From assembly GCF_016545825.1 (NCBI RefSeq), contig NC_052613.1, positions 40,964,112 to 41,028,111 on the forward strand: a stretch of DNA of 64,000 bases, in the 5' to 3' direction. The translations under genes were made by a program, and so were the position numbers. Below the pieces are notes generated by a model. It made no database searches and had not been told where the DNA came from. It worked only from the letters and a program-made list of their open reading frames with translations. The first letter of the stretch is position 1. The number at the start of each line of letters is the position of its first letter. Source of the DNA: Eucalyptus grandis (taxonomy: Eukaryota; Streptophyta; Magnoliopsida; Myrtales; Myrtaceae). This document shows positions 45,158 through 57,235 of this stretch, one piece after another.

Positions 45158-48100
45158 TTAATTCATAATCCGAACACTCTTTCGAACTGGATGTTCTGGT
45201 TCTTTAACTGGGCTTTTTGTCACCTCATTTTGCTTGTTCTTAACAGCGGCTATTTTTGTTCTAGCACGTGTCATGTGTTGGTCTATATGATCACTATTGC
45301 TCTCAACGTTGGTTGAGATGGAACTGGTGCTAGGTTCTTTTTGGATGGCTGTTTTGTAGCTATACTCATTGTCTTCTTCTTTGGAGCACTCTTCTTTGGC
45401 TACGCCCTTGATTCTTGACTTCACCCACCTGGAGAGAGAAGTACCTCCGAAGTTCTCCCAGTCTACAAGAACATAGCGATATTGTCAACCAAATGAATTA
45501 AAGTACAATAAATTAAATGCATGAGGCGTACAAATCTTACATTCAAAATAGTCATTCCAATATATTAATCTGTGTAAATCTCATAACCATATTGCCTTAA
45601 TCTTTTTCCAATAGCCCCTTTTGTTCGCTGTGATGCATCATTTTCAGCAGCAATTAGGGGAGCAACCTCTACAACTTGTGCAGTTGCTCGTTTTCTTACC
45701 TGAAAAACACATAATAAATTTAAATTTCAGCCCATAAAAGACAAATACAGCGATGTACAGCTTACAGAATATTTTTTTCTCGCTTGCTCAATAGTGGACT
45801 CAATTGTTGTTGTTGCTGTCCTGTCCGTTCCAGTCCATGTTCCTACACTTGAGCCTACAACAGGGCCTGTTTCTAGCCCTTTAGTAGGCCTTATAACAAT
45901 ATACTATATCAGGATTATGACCAACTACAATGATTTGAATAATTAAACATCTATTTATTTTCATGGTGGGAAACAAATGGAGAAAACTTCTCAAATTACA
46001 AGTGCATGACAGATGAAAAGCACAAGAGAAGCCAGTACACCTGATCAACCATCAAACTCTATCGAATATGAACTGAAAAGTTATTGAGGCAAAGAGGATA
46101 CTTACCTTACAGCAGGGCTTTTTATTTACCCTTCAATAGGCATTACAGCAGGGCTTTCTGTCCTCCCTTTAATAGGCCTAAGAAGAAGCTCTTTAGTAGG
46201 TCCTGTCTCTAAATCAGCTTGCTATTGATGCTGCACAACCTTTCTTATCGTGCCTTTCCTTGCGGCAATAGAAGCATTTTATCTTTGCCCCAGTCCTACT
46301 CATCCTCTGACTTGATGCATCTTCCTACTACATTCTTCGTCACATCTTTGGCCTTCATATCTACTTCTTCAATGGCAAAGGTAGAGAGCTTTCATGATTT
46401 ATTGGCTCCCAAAATTTGCTGCTTCTGATAGGCTGCATCATGAATTGGTATGAAGCAATGTATGAGCTTTTTTTGTACCAATCATCTGGGTTTTCTTACT
46501 TCATCTGACTAGCACAAATGGCATGGGCACGAGGAATTACATTCAGTTGCTAGGCTCGATATGAACACTTTCTTCAATCCAGGTTGACAACATACTTATC
46601 CTGATTTTTAATAATCTCATATCAATTAACTCTATTCCAAACTGGATGACAAAACCTACTAACAACAATGTTTGCATCCAATCTCTTCATAATCATAAGG
46701 CTACAGTCTCTAGTCAATTTCATAACCTCATCTCTTTGCCTATGCAATCTAGTCATCACCATAACTCGAATATCATCAAGCATGCTAATAATTGGTTTGT
46801 ACCTGGCCTCTAAAATTTTGCTATTGAAAGCTTCGCTGAGGTTATGATATCGCATTTGAACTCTTCACTGAAGAAGGCCCGACACTAGTGCTTAGCTTCT
46901 GTCTGGAAGAGTACATCAAAACTTTCCTTTGTCAGCTGCAACAATCCTTGTTTGACTAATCTAAAATCAGCCATGTTGGTACTCTTCATTATCTACTAGA
47001 ACTGCTTCTATAGCCTATCTCCTTTGAAGTTCCTTGACCAGTTTGCATATATGTGCCTCGCTCACATTCTATGCTCAGCATGTGACATCAACTCAGCCAA
47101 TGATGCTGAGCATCAACTCAGCCAATGCAAGAATAAGTCCCTACAAAAATTCAAACCAATAAATACAAATCAGGAAAAATATGCAAGTGATTAATATTAA
47201 AAGGGAATTGATTAATTGACGATGGAATTACCTTCTATTGGTCGCTCATGAATGTTCATCCTCTCCCATCGATTATTTTAAGGTCAGCCATTAAATTTTT
47301 AAGAAACCGGGACCAACTATCCTTGTTCTCTATCTTCATCACCGCCCAAGCTATCGGAAACATTTGATTATTAGCATCTCTCCACACAGCAGCCAACAAC
47401 TCCCCCTTGCATAAACCTTTTAGAAAGCATCCATCCAATCTTATAACTAGGGGTGAGCAGCGGTTTAGGGTCGACCCTGGACCGACCCTGGACCGGCCCA
47501 ACCCTGTCGGTCCTGGTCCGGTTCCCAAGGGGACTGGGTTGGTCCTTGGTCCTGAAATTCCAAGACCAACACTGTGCGGATTGGTCCTCGGTCCTAAGAG
47601 TTTTGAGTCGGTCCAACCCTGGACCAACCCTGTATATTAAATTATATTATTTATAATTCTTTTATATATTCAAACCTAAGTAAAATGTCTATTATATTAT
47701 ATTATATTGAGATGTTCTATCAATATCACTAATAGTAATTTCAATTTAAAATTTTTGTTAAGTATTAATTATGTGTCGTTTGTTTTGTTTTCAAGTGTTT
47801 AGAAATTCAAGTGAATTAACAAGATGTGAAGTTATATATTCACGGTTTATATTAAGTATTTTGAACTTTTTTTGATTAATTTATATTTTACTAATGAATT
47901 TCAGCTGCACTTTGCTTTTCAATTTGTGTCAAATGGTAGAAGTTTTTGAAGAGTAGAGTAGTACTGCAGTTGCTACGGTAATTTGCTAATCAAGTGGTGT
48001 GAAACTCATTTTTTGGTTGAGTAGACTCTACATGATCAAATGCTAGTCAAGTGGTGCGAAGCTCATTTTTTGGTTGAGTGGACTCTACATGATCAGGAAA

Positions 48101-50050
48101 ACACTTTTGCATATGGTGTTATAAATATTAAAGATAGATGATTACAAGAACTTTCCATCTTGTCCCATATCTCTATGAGCGGTTAGCGGATACGAAATTT
48201 CTATGATTGTGTCATCTTAAATTTGCTAAATATGTATTGGTATTTTATAGTTTAGTTGCACAATACCGTATTGTTGATGGATGTGTAATTTGAATTTGTA
48301 GGTTTGCTTTTTTAGGAAGTATAAAAAATAAGACCAAAAAAATTATTGATCGGTCCCGGGTTGACCCTGGAACCGGACTGAACCCATTGGGTCGGTCCGG
48401 TCCTTGGTCTCAGGCTCAATAGGGTCGGTCCTCGGTCCTAAAAATTGAGGACCGACACTGTATGGGTTGGTCCTAGGGTTAGGGGGTGGCCCGGACCAAC
48501 CCGGACCATGCTCACCCCTACTTATAACTCTTCTACAACCAGCCAAGAAGCCCCATTTGCATGCATTAAAATAAACATAAAATCTATCAAATCTAAACTC
48601 ATAATCAGGGAGTGGTCTCTCTACAACCTCTACATATACCCGACTAGATGGGTTTTGAAACATGCATTCGCCAGCATAATCACATACCTACGCATATTCT
48701 TCCTTATACCCATCCATCAATATTTTCATCACTCTCATCTTAGCTCTCTTGCATTGATTCCTTGACACATTAACCCATAATTGCTCCTTCACTAATAGTT
48801 GAAATTGAGGACTCTTGATCTCGGGCATTGCTTTGATAGTATTGAAAAAATGCTTCGCTAATCACACACTTGTTGCCCTTTTATTGTTAAAGATAATCGG
48901 ACAAGCATGCTCCTCTTGGAAGGACCTAATCTGGAATGACCCCTTCTTACTCAGCGCGCCATAGAGCCTCCATGAACAATTGGGTTGTGAACACTTAGCT
49001 CTCATAAATTCCTTTGTGTTTCTAATGAATTCAACGCTCCTCTGTTCAGCAATGGAATTCTTCACAACAGCTTCCTTGAACTGTTTGGCATCGTCAAATC
49101 TCATGCCCATAGACAAAACAGGTTTATCAATAGTCGGATCATAACGAAGGTACTTACTTTTTCTTCCACAAACAGGTTCTTCATCATCATAGTCAAGCTC
49201 ATTCTCCAAACCAGCAACTTCATCGCCGCAGCTTTCTTCATCTTCACTTCTATTACCTTCAGCTGGAGCTACATCCCTATTTACTAGCTTGGGCCTCTTT
49301 GCTAAAGTTGCAACTTTTTTTTCTGAGAAATTCCCTTTGCTTTTGTCTTGACTATACGAGTTCATCATCATCTTTGTCACTTGGGAAACTTACTGAAACC
49401 AAATATTCATCTTCTAATTCACTAGATATAGTAATTTCCCATTCTAATCCAATGAAATCTTTATCACCCACATCTTCCCCAAAGATTTCAAGACATCTCC
49501 CTGTTTGTTCATCTCTATCAATATGACTTCCCTCCCTCTCATTTTGCCTTTCATCTAACATAAACTCATCCCCGACTTGATTACTCGCTTGAGTAAGATT
49601 CCTCACTTCTCCTCTTTCAGTGGTGGTCTACTTATCCCCATCCCCATCCTCATCCTCATCCTCATCCTCACCATCCTCATTATCACGATAATACTCAACA
49701 TATACTATAACTTCTTCGACGTGAAGATAATAGTAAATGATATCCTTAATACCATTATTATCATTAAAAAATCTCAAGCCATCCTTCAATTCCTTCCCAT
49801 GAACACAGTAATGTAGTTTTTACACTTTGCATCATAAAAAATACACCAAATCCCTCAGAAAATCAATATATGATGACTTCCGAACATTGACATAGATAGT
49901 ACATTCATTTCCACCACTATATTCCCAATCCTCGACGCCAATAAGAAACTCTCCACCATAACAAACAATGACGCCTACCTGATTCTCGTCCATGTCGATG
50001 TTGCACCCAATTGAAAAAAAAAAAAAAGCCATTAGTCTTCGGGACCACAT
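45158..50050 (-). pseudogene. MURA-type Mutator transposase, decayed and interrupted
   Basis: Domains in order on the minus strand. N-terminal piece 50050-49832 ('VGVIVCYGGEFLIGVEDWEY'). Acidic linker 49606-49352. MuDR DNA-binding domain 49380-48862 ('FDDAKQFKEAVVKNSIAEQR', 'RAKCSQPNCSWRLYGAL', 'SFQEEHAC'). Linker 48663-48529 ('FYVYFNACKWGFLAGCRR'). MULE catalytic domain 47447-about 47230 ('RLDGCFLKG', 'VWRDANNQMFPIAWAVMKIE', 'WSRFLKNLMADLK'). Then 'EHRMCERHIYANWSRNFKG' (about 47080-47020), 'FFSEEFKCD', 'NLSEAFNSKILEARYKPI' (46855-46622), and a SWIM-like tail with 'IPRAHAICASQM', 'SKFWEPINHES' (about 46540-46380). Basic C-terminal pieces run to 45158. Lesions: TGA and TAG in the 'DGRG-stop-TFMSDQ-stop-K' stretch near 47235-47265, further frameshifts, and the hAT-like insertion. 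In an active element it would cut and paste DNA at the TIRs; this one cannot. Confidence 0.9.
47448..48520. mobile_element. Non-autonomous hAT-type element nested in the MURA gene
   Basis: The ends are taggggtgagca (left) and tgctcacccta-type (right, ctcacccccta region ending 48520), perfect inverted repeats of about 12 bp. They are flanked by the 8-bp direct duplication cttataac (47440-47447 and 48521-48528), the size typical of hAT transposons. Subterminal regions on both sides are dense in 'ggtcc/ggacc' motifs (47460-47640 and 48345-48510), mutually inverted, with an AT-rich middle. No transposase frame. It breaks the MURA frame between 'LAGCRRV' and 'RLDGCFLKG'. Confidence 0.93.
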
Positions 50051-50991
50051 AACAGAATCGGCAACTTCACATGCAGGTCATTGTTGTTTTGTTATCCAGC
50101 AACAAATGCAACGAATTTATTCAATTCGGTGCTTTTATAGAAACAAATGAAACCGAATTGAATAAACAAAGTCAGGTCCTCACCACCCATTTTTCAATTC
50201 AATCACATTCGGTCCCCCACAGAAGCAGTCTAATTAATAAAATAAAGTAAGGTCCCACCACTGTTTCCCTTCGAGTCGAGCCCCCATTTTCCCCTCCACG
50301 CCCTATTTTTCTATTCAGTTCCCACAAAAGAAAGCGAACGAACGACAGAACCCTCAATTTTTCTATTCAATCCCCATAAAAGTAAGATCCCCACCACTTT
50401 CCCCCTGAACCAAGCCCTCAATTTTCCTTCTGCGCCCTAACTTGCCCGTCGGAACCCTAAATTTTTCACTAAATTGACCCACGTAAAGAACATGACAAAC
50501 CTCAATGACTGAGAGTTGGGGACGCAGCCAAAGAACGACCGTGAATGACGGTGAAACTACAACGATGGCCAAGTGACGGCGAGTGAGCGAACAACGGTGG
50601 GTGAGCAAACAACAGTGGGTGAGTGAGCTACGGCCGGCGTCGAGTGAGAATCATATACGAACACCGTTTTGGTCATTTTTTACCGTAGTCAATCTACTCG
50701 AATCCACTCTAACGACAGTCGTTTTGTAAGTAATCCACGTGGAATGATAAAACAACGTCGTTTCTTACGAAGAAATGAAAATGGCGTCGTTTGTTCCCAC
50801 CCACTGTGGATAGTCGTTTTTTTTTTTTTTTTTAATATAAAAGACACGTAATCATTTTGGCTGGAACTCTCGCCGGTGGCACCAAAGTGATCATTTTTTC
50901 TCCGATTTGGCACTTAAGTGATCCGACGGAAACTTTTGGCACCAAAGTAAGCACCGTATACAACTTTTAGTACTGATAGTGTACTTACCCC

Positions 50992-51000
50992 GCTATTTTG
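50992..51000 (+). repeat. Right 9-bp target duplication of the Mutator-like element
   Basis: gctattttg, identical to 43176-43184. Confidence 0.93.
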
Positions 51001-51289
51001 TGCAAATTAAGTGGTGATGGTAATTTTGGGTATTTATCCCAAAATTGTGTAATTTCGATATTTAATCAGAAAATATCAAGGCGTCGGTTTTTAAAGCCAA
51101 AAATGTTTTTAGGCACTATATTAAATAGTGGGATTTTTGAAAAGAAATATATGACATTTTGGCTCAGACCGACCGTGTACCCATACACGATTATTTTTAT
51201 CGGATATTTTTAACACGATGATGATAGGCCAAGTTCGTTATTTAATTGAGGAATTGGTGTGGAAAGCACAATGTCCTTGGCCGGGATTG

Positions 51290-51515
51290 ATAGCATTGAA
51301 TCGTCAGCTTGTGTGAGCATTGAATTGTCAACTTGTGTGAGCAATAATTGTCAGCTTATGAGAGCAATATTATATATTAGCTTGTGTGAGCAATGATCAT
51401 CAGCTTGCGATAATATTCTATATCAGCTTGGGTGAGCTATAATATATACATCAGCTTGTGCGAGCAACCATCTATATTAGCTTATGCGAGCATAAATATA
51501 ACTCAGCTTGTGTGA
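51290..51515 (+). repeat. Degenerate 30-40-bp tandem repeats ('cagcttgtgtgagca')
   Basis: The core 'tcagcttgtgtgagcaat' recurs about eight times with variants (agcttatgagagc, agcttgcgata, agcttgggtgagc, agcttgtgcgagc, agcttatgcgagc). It sits in the right portion of the solo-LTR-like sequence. No palindromic spacer structure, so not a CRISPR. Confidence 0.85.
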
Positions 51516-52373
51516 ACGGTGATCGACTTGATTGAATTGATAGATGGTATTAATCGTATCGAATTGAATGGATTGAATGATCGATTAGATTGAATTGATT
51601 GGTTGAGATTATGAACTGTACTGACGTGCAAGAGGGAACTAAAGCAATGTAAGTATTCTGACTTGTGTGTATAGACTGCCTCTATGCGTATTTCCTTCCT
51701 AGTCGAAGTTTAGGAGGTGAACTTGCTGAGACATTGTCTCACCCCGTCGTAGGCTCAACTTTTCAGGTCCTTAGATGGCGGTTCCTCTGAAACGTGTTGG
51801 GCAACCCAGGAGGATTTCCGAGCAGGTTACTCAATTCCTTATTCCTGGGGGCCACGAGGTCTAGGTCTATGAACTCGTGATGACCACCGTCTGGGTTGAT
51901 GAGGGTTTACTTCAGAGAGTACCCCATCAATTTAGGGCGTGGTATCGTTGCGGGCTCAATGGACACAGGGAGGGTCCCTTATAGGATTCTAATGTCCCAA
52001 CTACGGTAATAGACGTCGCTCATGGCGAGGGCACAGCTAACCCTCCTGCTAGTCAGGTGGTGGACCCAAGTCCCCAGGAGACCTCGAAGTTTTCAGTTAG
52101 GCATTCAAGTGCCCAGAGGACTTGTAGGCTTTTCTGTTTGAGCAGACTTTTGACTTTAGACTAGTTTTATATATAAATCGGTCTGTTTATAAAAACATGT
52201 TTTGATTGTGAATTATTTCTTGCTTTTTTATCCCATGTTGTTTTCTGTTAGGGGATTTGTTTATTCGCTTCCACATGCGCAATAAAATGAATGGGTCGGT
52301 GACGCGTCCTAGGACATCGCAAATTTATCGACCACCGAGGGATGGGCACGCGCTCGAGGATCAGGGCGTGACA

Positions 52374-54149
52374 GGAGAGAAAGAAGAGAAAGGAAAAAAA
52401 AAGGGGGAAAAAGAGAAAAAGAAAATTTTGCATGTTTGCAATCCGGACGCCTCATCAAGCCAACTCAAGTTTGTTTTGCAACGCTGGTAAGAGATCAAAT
52501 CTTTAATCATCTACTTGAAGCAATCATCACAATTATGACTCAAAATTCGGATTTCTTGGATATTTGTATGGCGAAGCCCGATTTTTGATTTTTTAAGCTG
52601 CATATTTCTGTAGAAATGGTACTTGGGGATGTTGTGAAGCTATAGCATCTTACGGATCATGATTTAAGCTTGCGGTTTGTCTGGAACGGAATTTTAAAGT
52701 TGGGGGCGCATTTTGGAACTGTAGCAATTAAGCCTGTTTTTTTGTTGTTTTCGGTGTTGTTTTGGGGCGGCTGAGTTGAGGCCGTTGTAGTACGTCAAGA
52801 GATTTCTAAAGATTGTAAGATGGCTTAAAACAAATTTTGTGGAGGAAGTTATGGCACGACAAAGTTGGCGCATGGGCCGCGCCTAGTAGAAAACAATAGG
52901 TTTTCGCTAAATGTGAGCTTTTGTGACGCATAGGTGTTGTTTCATCGACAAATAGGCCTAGTATGGGCGAGTCCTTATAAGAATATCATTTTTACTCGGC
53001 CTTTTGATATTTTTTTTTCCGTTGATTGTTAGGGATTCGAGTACATTGGTTCGAGTAAGCGTCGTAGTTGATTTTTAGCTTTTCCCAGGTGAGTGGCACT
53101 ATTTTTTCTTTGTATTTTAAACTCATGTTTTGAGAAACATGATGGATTATATATTCTATGAGTTGATAAAAAGGCATATCTTGTTGCATAAAACAAGATC
53201 GAGCTATTACTGCCATTTTGTTGTTTTAAAGAATGAGTTATATTTCGAATTCGATTTGAATGGTTGTTTGAAAATGGTTTGTGAAATTCTTTATGAAAGA
53301 ATCCTAAGACATTTTGAAGAATGCTTTGATATTTATATATCAAATTTTGAGTTGTGATATGACTTTCCTTCTGATGTTGGATTACTGGATATTGTGATTG
53401 TAGTTAATGCTTAATATCTCTGTGAACCCTAAGGGGTGTGTGGATATGTGTATACTAATCTAGGATATCATTGTGGCCCTAGTCATCGGCTAATAATAGG
53501 TGAAAACTTTCTCAAGAGGGGAGTCTTGGTCATCTTGTCACGGGTATTACGTGTGACCATGGCTAGACATTTGAGCATGAATTAGTCAATGGAGTGGACC
53601 ATTGATATGTGACTTGAGTTTGATCGATGAAATGGACCATTGATGTATGGTTTGATGAGATTAATCAATAGAATAGACAATTGATGCATGTTTTATAAGG
53701 TTGGCCGATGGACTGGACCATTGATATCTTCGGTATTTAAGTTATGATTATATATTATGTTAAAGTGAATTATGTTTGCATTTTATATGCGTATAGTGAT
53801 TTCTCGATCCATTTAGAATAAATGTGTTAGTCACTAAGCCGTGGTAGCTCACTTCTCTCATCTACTTGTTTTTCAGGTTTTTCGGCAAGTCACAAGTAGG
53901 TGTGAGCGTTCGTTCGAGGATGACTTTTGTGGTGGAAATTTTTTGGTATGACTTGTGCATAATTGATAAGTTTATAAGTTAGTCTTTGCAGGAGATATAT
54001 GTTTTGGTTTGATGGATTATAGAAATACTTTGATATTATAACCAAATGTCATTTTCTCAAATATAAATATATATATATATATATATATATGGATACATAT
54101 ATGTTAATATCAGATTGAATTTTGGTTATGTTGAGATTACGTCAATTGA
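52374..54149. other. Non-coding stretch with short tandem motifs
   Basis: No gene recognised. At about 53575-53730 the motif 'caatgga.tggaccattgat' recurs four times with changes. A (TA)n run lies at 54067-54090. The general style (gtggtagctcac...tttcagg) is reminiscent of LTR-like non-coding DNA, but no boundaries could be set. Confidence 0.45.
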
Positions 54150-54720
54150 TGAAAGGACAGCTCCAATAAAAACTCTCCTGTTTCAACTGTCCGATTCAAG
54201 TTGATTGGAGAATGGGTTTCACTTCATCACGCAAAAAAGAGACGTTAGAAGGGATATCTAAAATAATTAGCAAATGGAAAAATCATAATGATAAAGAAAG
54301 CAAGCAGAAGTTGGTAAGTTTACAAATTTACTACAACGTTGTGAGATCTATTATGGCATTTGCAATTTATATACGATAATTGTAAAATTTATTAAAAGTT
54401 GGTTATTCGTTAATTCATTTCGAAGTCAGCAAATTTCTAATGGTGCTGTTAAGTTGTTGATTGGTTATTTGGCAATAAAATTGATGGTCATGTTTTTCTT
54501 TTATCGATTGTACTAGATATTGATGTTGGCTGGGTCCACCTGTGTGGGACCCAGCCAACATCAATAAATAGAAGAAAGAAAAGTCAAAAAAGCAGAAAGG
54601 AATAGAGAGATAGGCTGCTTGTTGGGGAGAAAGAGACGAGAGCGCGAGCACGCGGAGAAGATAGAAAGAGAGCTGCGGCTTCCCGGTCGGGATCGGAAAT
54701 CCAGGCGTCATCGGAATTGG
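54150..54720 (+). repeat. Diverged direct copy of the 58860-59520 segment
   Basis: Aligned landmarks: 'tgtttcaactgtccgattca' against 'tgtttcaaccatccgatttg', 'gtgagatctattatggca' against 'gcgagacctactatagca', 'ggttattcgttaattcattt', 'aatttctaatggtg', 'tggctgggtcc...tgtgtggga', 'caataaata.aagaa' and 'cgcggagaagatagaa'. A further partial copy of its left end lies at about 55740-55930. It may represent a duplicated upstream region of TIR-type resistance genes, since a TIR exon follows the 55.7-kb copy. Confidence 0.75.
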
Positions 54721-55214
54721 CTAGTATATTGATCGTAAGATCAAGAAAGACGAGTCGATCGACTTTCTTTATTCAAAACCTTCTCCAAATTACCTCCCGT
54801 TTCTCCTATTACAATCAGAATTTCTTGTTTCACTTATGTTAGTCTTCTTTTACGATGATAGAACCTTTGTGTATGGTGAAAGTTTTCAGGCTGTTCGTGA
54901 TTTTTTTTAGCATTGAATTTTCTGTGTAAAAATTGCTTGTCTTTTTTAATCATTTTGACATTATATTAACTCATTATGAGATTGTATTGTAGGAATATAT
55001 TGCCAGTTATTATTGAAATTGCGTCGATTTTGGTCCATTTAATCTTGGGAGGATAACTTAATTCTGAATTAGGTTAATTTTTTATGAATTGTTGCCGGGG
55101 CACTCCAACTATGCATCAATAATTTTGGAAATCCATCAAGAATGGGAAAATTGCCGCATTTTCCTTTGACTGACCCTGCACTTGGCACTGCCGAAAGCTT
55201 GCGTCGGCCGCATC

Positions 55215-55600
55215 ATTGATTTTTGGTCTCATCGACTAATAGCATTTGATTTTATGATCTTCGTCGTTGTGAAAAAAATATGATTTCCGTCTCAATCGCG
55301 TCCTCATCAGCATCTTTGATTTTATGGTCTTTCATGAAAAAAATATGATTTCTATCCCAATCGCGTCCTCATCAGCATCTTCGATTTTTTTTTTCTCACC
55401 GGCCAATAGCATTTGATTTTATGGTCTCCATCGTCGTGAAAAAAATATGATTTCTGTCCCAATCGCGTCCTCACCGGCATCCTTGATTTTTTTCTGTCTC
55501 GTCGGCCATCAGCATTTGATTTTATGGCCTTCGTCGTCGTGAAAAAAATATGATTTCTGTCCCAATCGTGTCCTCGTCGGCCCATGGCATTTTACTTGCA
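55215..55600. repeat. Tandem repeats of about 70-120 bp upstream of the TIR exon
   Basis: Four irregular units contain 'agcatttgattttatgg', 'gtgaaaaaaatatgatttc' and 'cccaatcgcgtcctc'. A stray partial unit (gactaatagcatttgatt ... tatggtcttcgtag) is at about 56330-56410, just before the TIR exon. Confidence 0.88.
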
Positions 55601-56516
55601 TTTCCCAGAACTACTGCATTATTGCCTCGAACGTGTTGACGCAGCTACGTTCCACGACTTTTAGCCATTTCGTCTTCACCTATCGGAGGGACGATCCAGT
55701 CAAAAATGTTGTCCAGCAAATTCCTTGTTCTCGCCCATTTTTTTAAGTTGATAATTTTATGCTCAAATGAAAATCCTAATCAGCTACTCCTGATCAAATA
55801 TTGCTATTTCCCTCTCCACTTTCAATATAGTCCAATTCGAGTCAAAAGCAAAGAGAAAAGAGGGCATGTCTCGATAACAATTATAGAGCGCTTCTGTGCG
55901 TGCCATGTTTAGAGATCATCAGCAAATGAAATATCTAACATAATAAGGAGAGCGAGTAGATTGGTATCAACTTCAATTGAACACTGCAATTTGGAACCAT
56001 CGTGTGCAAATTTGAGTTCAGAAAAGGTCCACTCAGAACAGTTCAAGTTCGAGTTAAAGAGATCTTTTTGAGATCTTTTTCTTTATTTGTTTATTAAAGT
56101 TAAACAGAACAAGCCGGCTATGTTGGGCGTGGAATACGCGTTTCCCAAATATCTATTCCTCCCTTCCCTCTCCCTCGACAGACATTTTTTTTCATCGCAT
56201 CTACAAATTCCACAGTAACATGCTCCTCATATTATCGTCAGTCAATTTCATCTATTTTCATAATATTTTAAGAATTCGAATGGTATGTTTACCAAGCAAT
56301 TTTGTTCTTTTGTTTACTTCGATTCTCATGGACTAATAGCATTTGATTTTATGGTCTTCGTAGTAAAATACTATTGACTTTCTGATTCAACCATGTTCTC
56401 GCAGACCCTTGGCATTTAAACTGGTTTTCTTATAACCACTCCATTACTTTGTTAAGAACATCCAGTGTGAGAGAGAGAGAAAGAGAGAGATCCACCAAGT
56501 AGAGCAAGCTATTGCT

Positions 56517-56800
56517 ATGGTGAGCTCAGATGCAATAACGTCATGGGGGAGCGAATATCAAGTGTTTCTAAGCTTTAGAGGACCCGACACTCGCATTAGA
56601 CTCAGTGACTTCCTCTACCATAGCTTAACTTATGTTGGAATCTGTGTCTTTCAAGATCAAAGAGCTACGTGTTGGTGAAAGGATTGACGGATTGCTTCAA
56701 CGAGCAATCGACAACTCCAAGATCTACATACTCATCTTCTTTCAGACTAATGTTTCAAGCCCATGTGTTTTCGCGAGCTCGGCAGATTGTAGAATAATCC
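56517..56800 (+). pseudogene. TIR-domain (TNL resistance gene) first-exon fragment, frameshifted
   Basis: From ATG at 56517 the frame reads 'WGSEYQVFLSFRGPDTRI', 'LSDFLYHSLTYVGICVFQD', then stops. After a small deletion (about 56655-56668) a second frame continues 'KELRVGERIDGLLQRAIDN', 'SKIYILIFFQTNVSS'. Together these are the first motifs of a plant TIR domain ('YDVFLSFRG.DTR', 'VGE.I...L..AI..S'), the NADase signalling module of TIR-NBS-LRR immune receptors. The catalytic region normally ends 'SS.WCL.EL'; here it is scrambled (SSPCVFASS). No NB-ARC or LRR follows within the window, so this is a 5' fragment with a degraded end. Confidence 0.87.
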
Positions 56801-56814
56801 AAATAAAAAGGCAA

Positions 56815-57180
56815 TAAAGCAATCCTTCACCCGCGACAAGGCTAGGGTGAGGCTAGCCTCGCCCACATCTGGGAGAAGCCACCTTGCTCATGACCTTGGG
56901 CAAGGGTCGTGTCTCTTGCCAGCCACTACAAGGAATCCAATGAGGAAGAAGAGGAAAAAGAAAAGAAAAATGAAAAATTAATTTAAAAAATTAAAAAAAA
57001 AAAAATTGCCATGTCAACATTAGTCAAGCGGTTGACATCCACATTAGTGTCAATCAATCAAAATTAATCGGTAGACTAAATTGATATCAATGTAAAAATT
57101 TATGATTAAATTAATTTAATTTAATTATTTATAATTGAATTAATATCAACACTATAGATTTAAGGATTTTTTTTATCATT
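56815..57180. other. Possible half of a fold-back element
   Basis: The GC-rich part (about 56830-56935, 'gtgaggctagcctcgccc', 'gggcaagggtcgtg') and the following 'gaggaagaagaggaaaaag' resemble one arm of the element at 21030-21765, followed by AT-rich sequence with an internal palindrome 'ttaatttaatttaatta'. No second arm was found. Confidence 0.45.
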
Positions 57181-57235
57181 TTTCATAGCTATCGCATCAA
57201 CAAACAAACAAACGGATAAAATTATGGAGATGCAG

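Larger units (their letters stand above)
43185..50991 (-). mobile_element. Mutator-like element (MULE) with TIRs and MURA transposase, 7.8 kb
   Basis: The termini are inverted repeats of well over 60 bp. The left begins gagataagtacactatcagt; the right, in complement, begins ggggtaagtacactatcagt. Pairing continues through 'ctaaaagttgt.tacgg.gc', 'actttggtgccaaaagttt' and 'gatcacttaagtgccaaa'. A perfect 9-bp direct repeat (gctattttg) abuts both ends, the hallmark of Mutator transposition. It carries a decayed MURA transposase on the minus strand (about 50050-45158), a GRF-zinc-finger-like fragment near the left end, an internal tandem repeat and a nested hAT-like insertion. Removing the nested element leaves about 6.7 kb. 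The TIRs differ at several positions, so the element is not very young. Confidence 0.94.
41324..52373 (+). mobile_element. Solo-LTR-like Gypsy-type sequence, split by a Mutator-like insertion
   Basis: The left end tgtgacatcc (41324) and right end gggcgtgaca (52364-52373) are imperfect inverted termini of the TGTGAC...GTGACA form common in plant Gypsy LTRs. Removing the Mutator-like element (43185-50991) and one copy of its 9-bp duplication leaves about 3.2 kb without gag-pol genes. It includes a GC-rich block at 42360-42760 and tandem repeats at 51280-51510. Flanks are purine-rich (ggggagagaaga left, ggagagaaagaaga right), so a true 5-bp duplication could not be decided. No second LTR is in the window, hence 'solo'. 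The 137-codon open frame at 41823-42236 has no recognised domain. Confidence 0.6.

Noticed and set aside
47407..47656. Pro/Gly-rich frames at the hAT element end, including one fused to the MURA catalytic piece
   Set aside because: Composed of the GGTCC-type subterminal repeats; the apparent fusion is created by the transposon insertion.
49577..49816. Plus-strand hydrophobic frame rich in Ile/Leu/Pro
   Set aside because: Antisense shadow of the acidic linker of the MURA transposase.
51290..51515. CRISPR-like regularly spaced repeat
   Set aside because: Eukaryotic context, degenerate units, variable spacing and AT-rich non-unique spacers; an ordinary tandem repeat.
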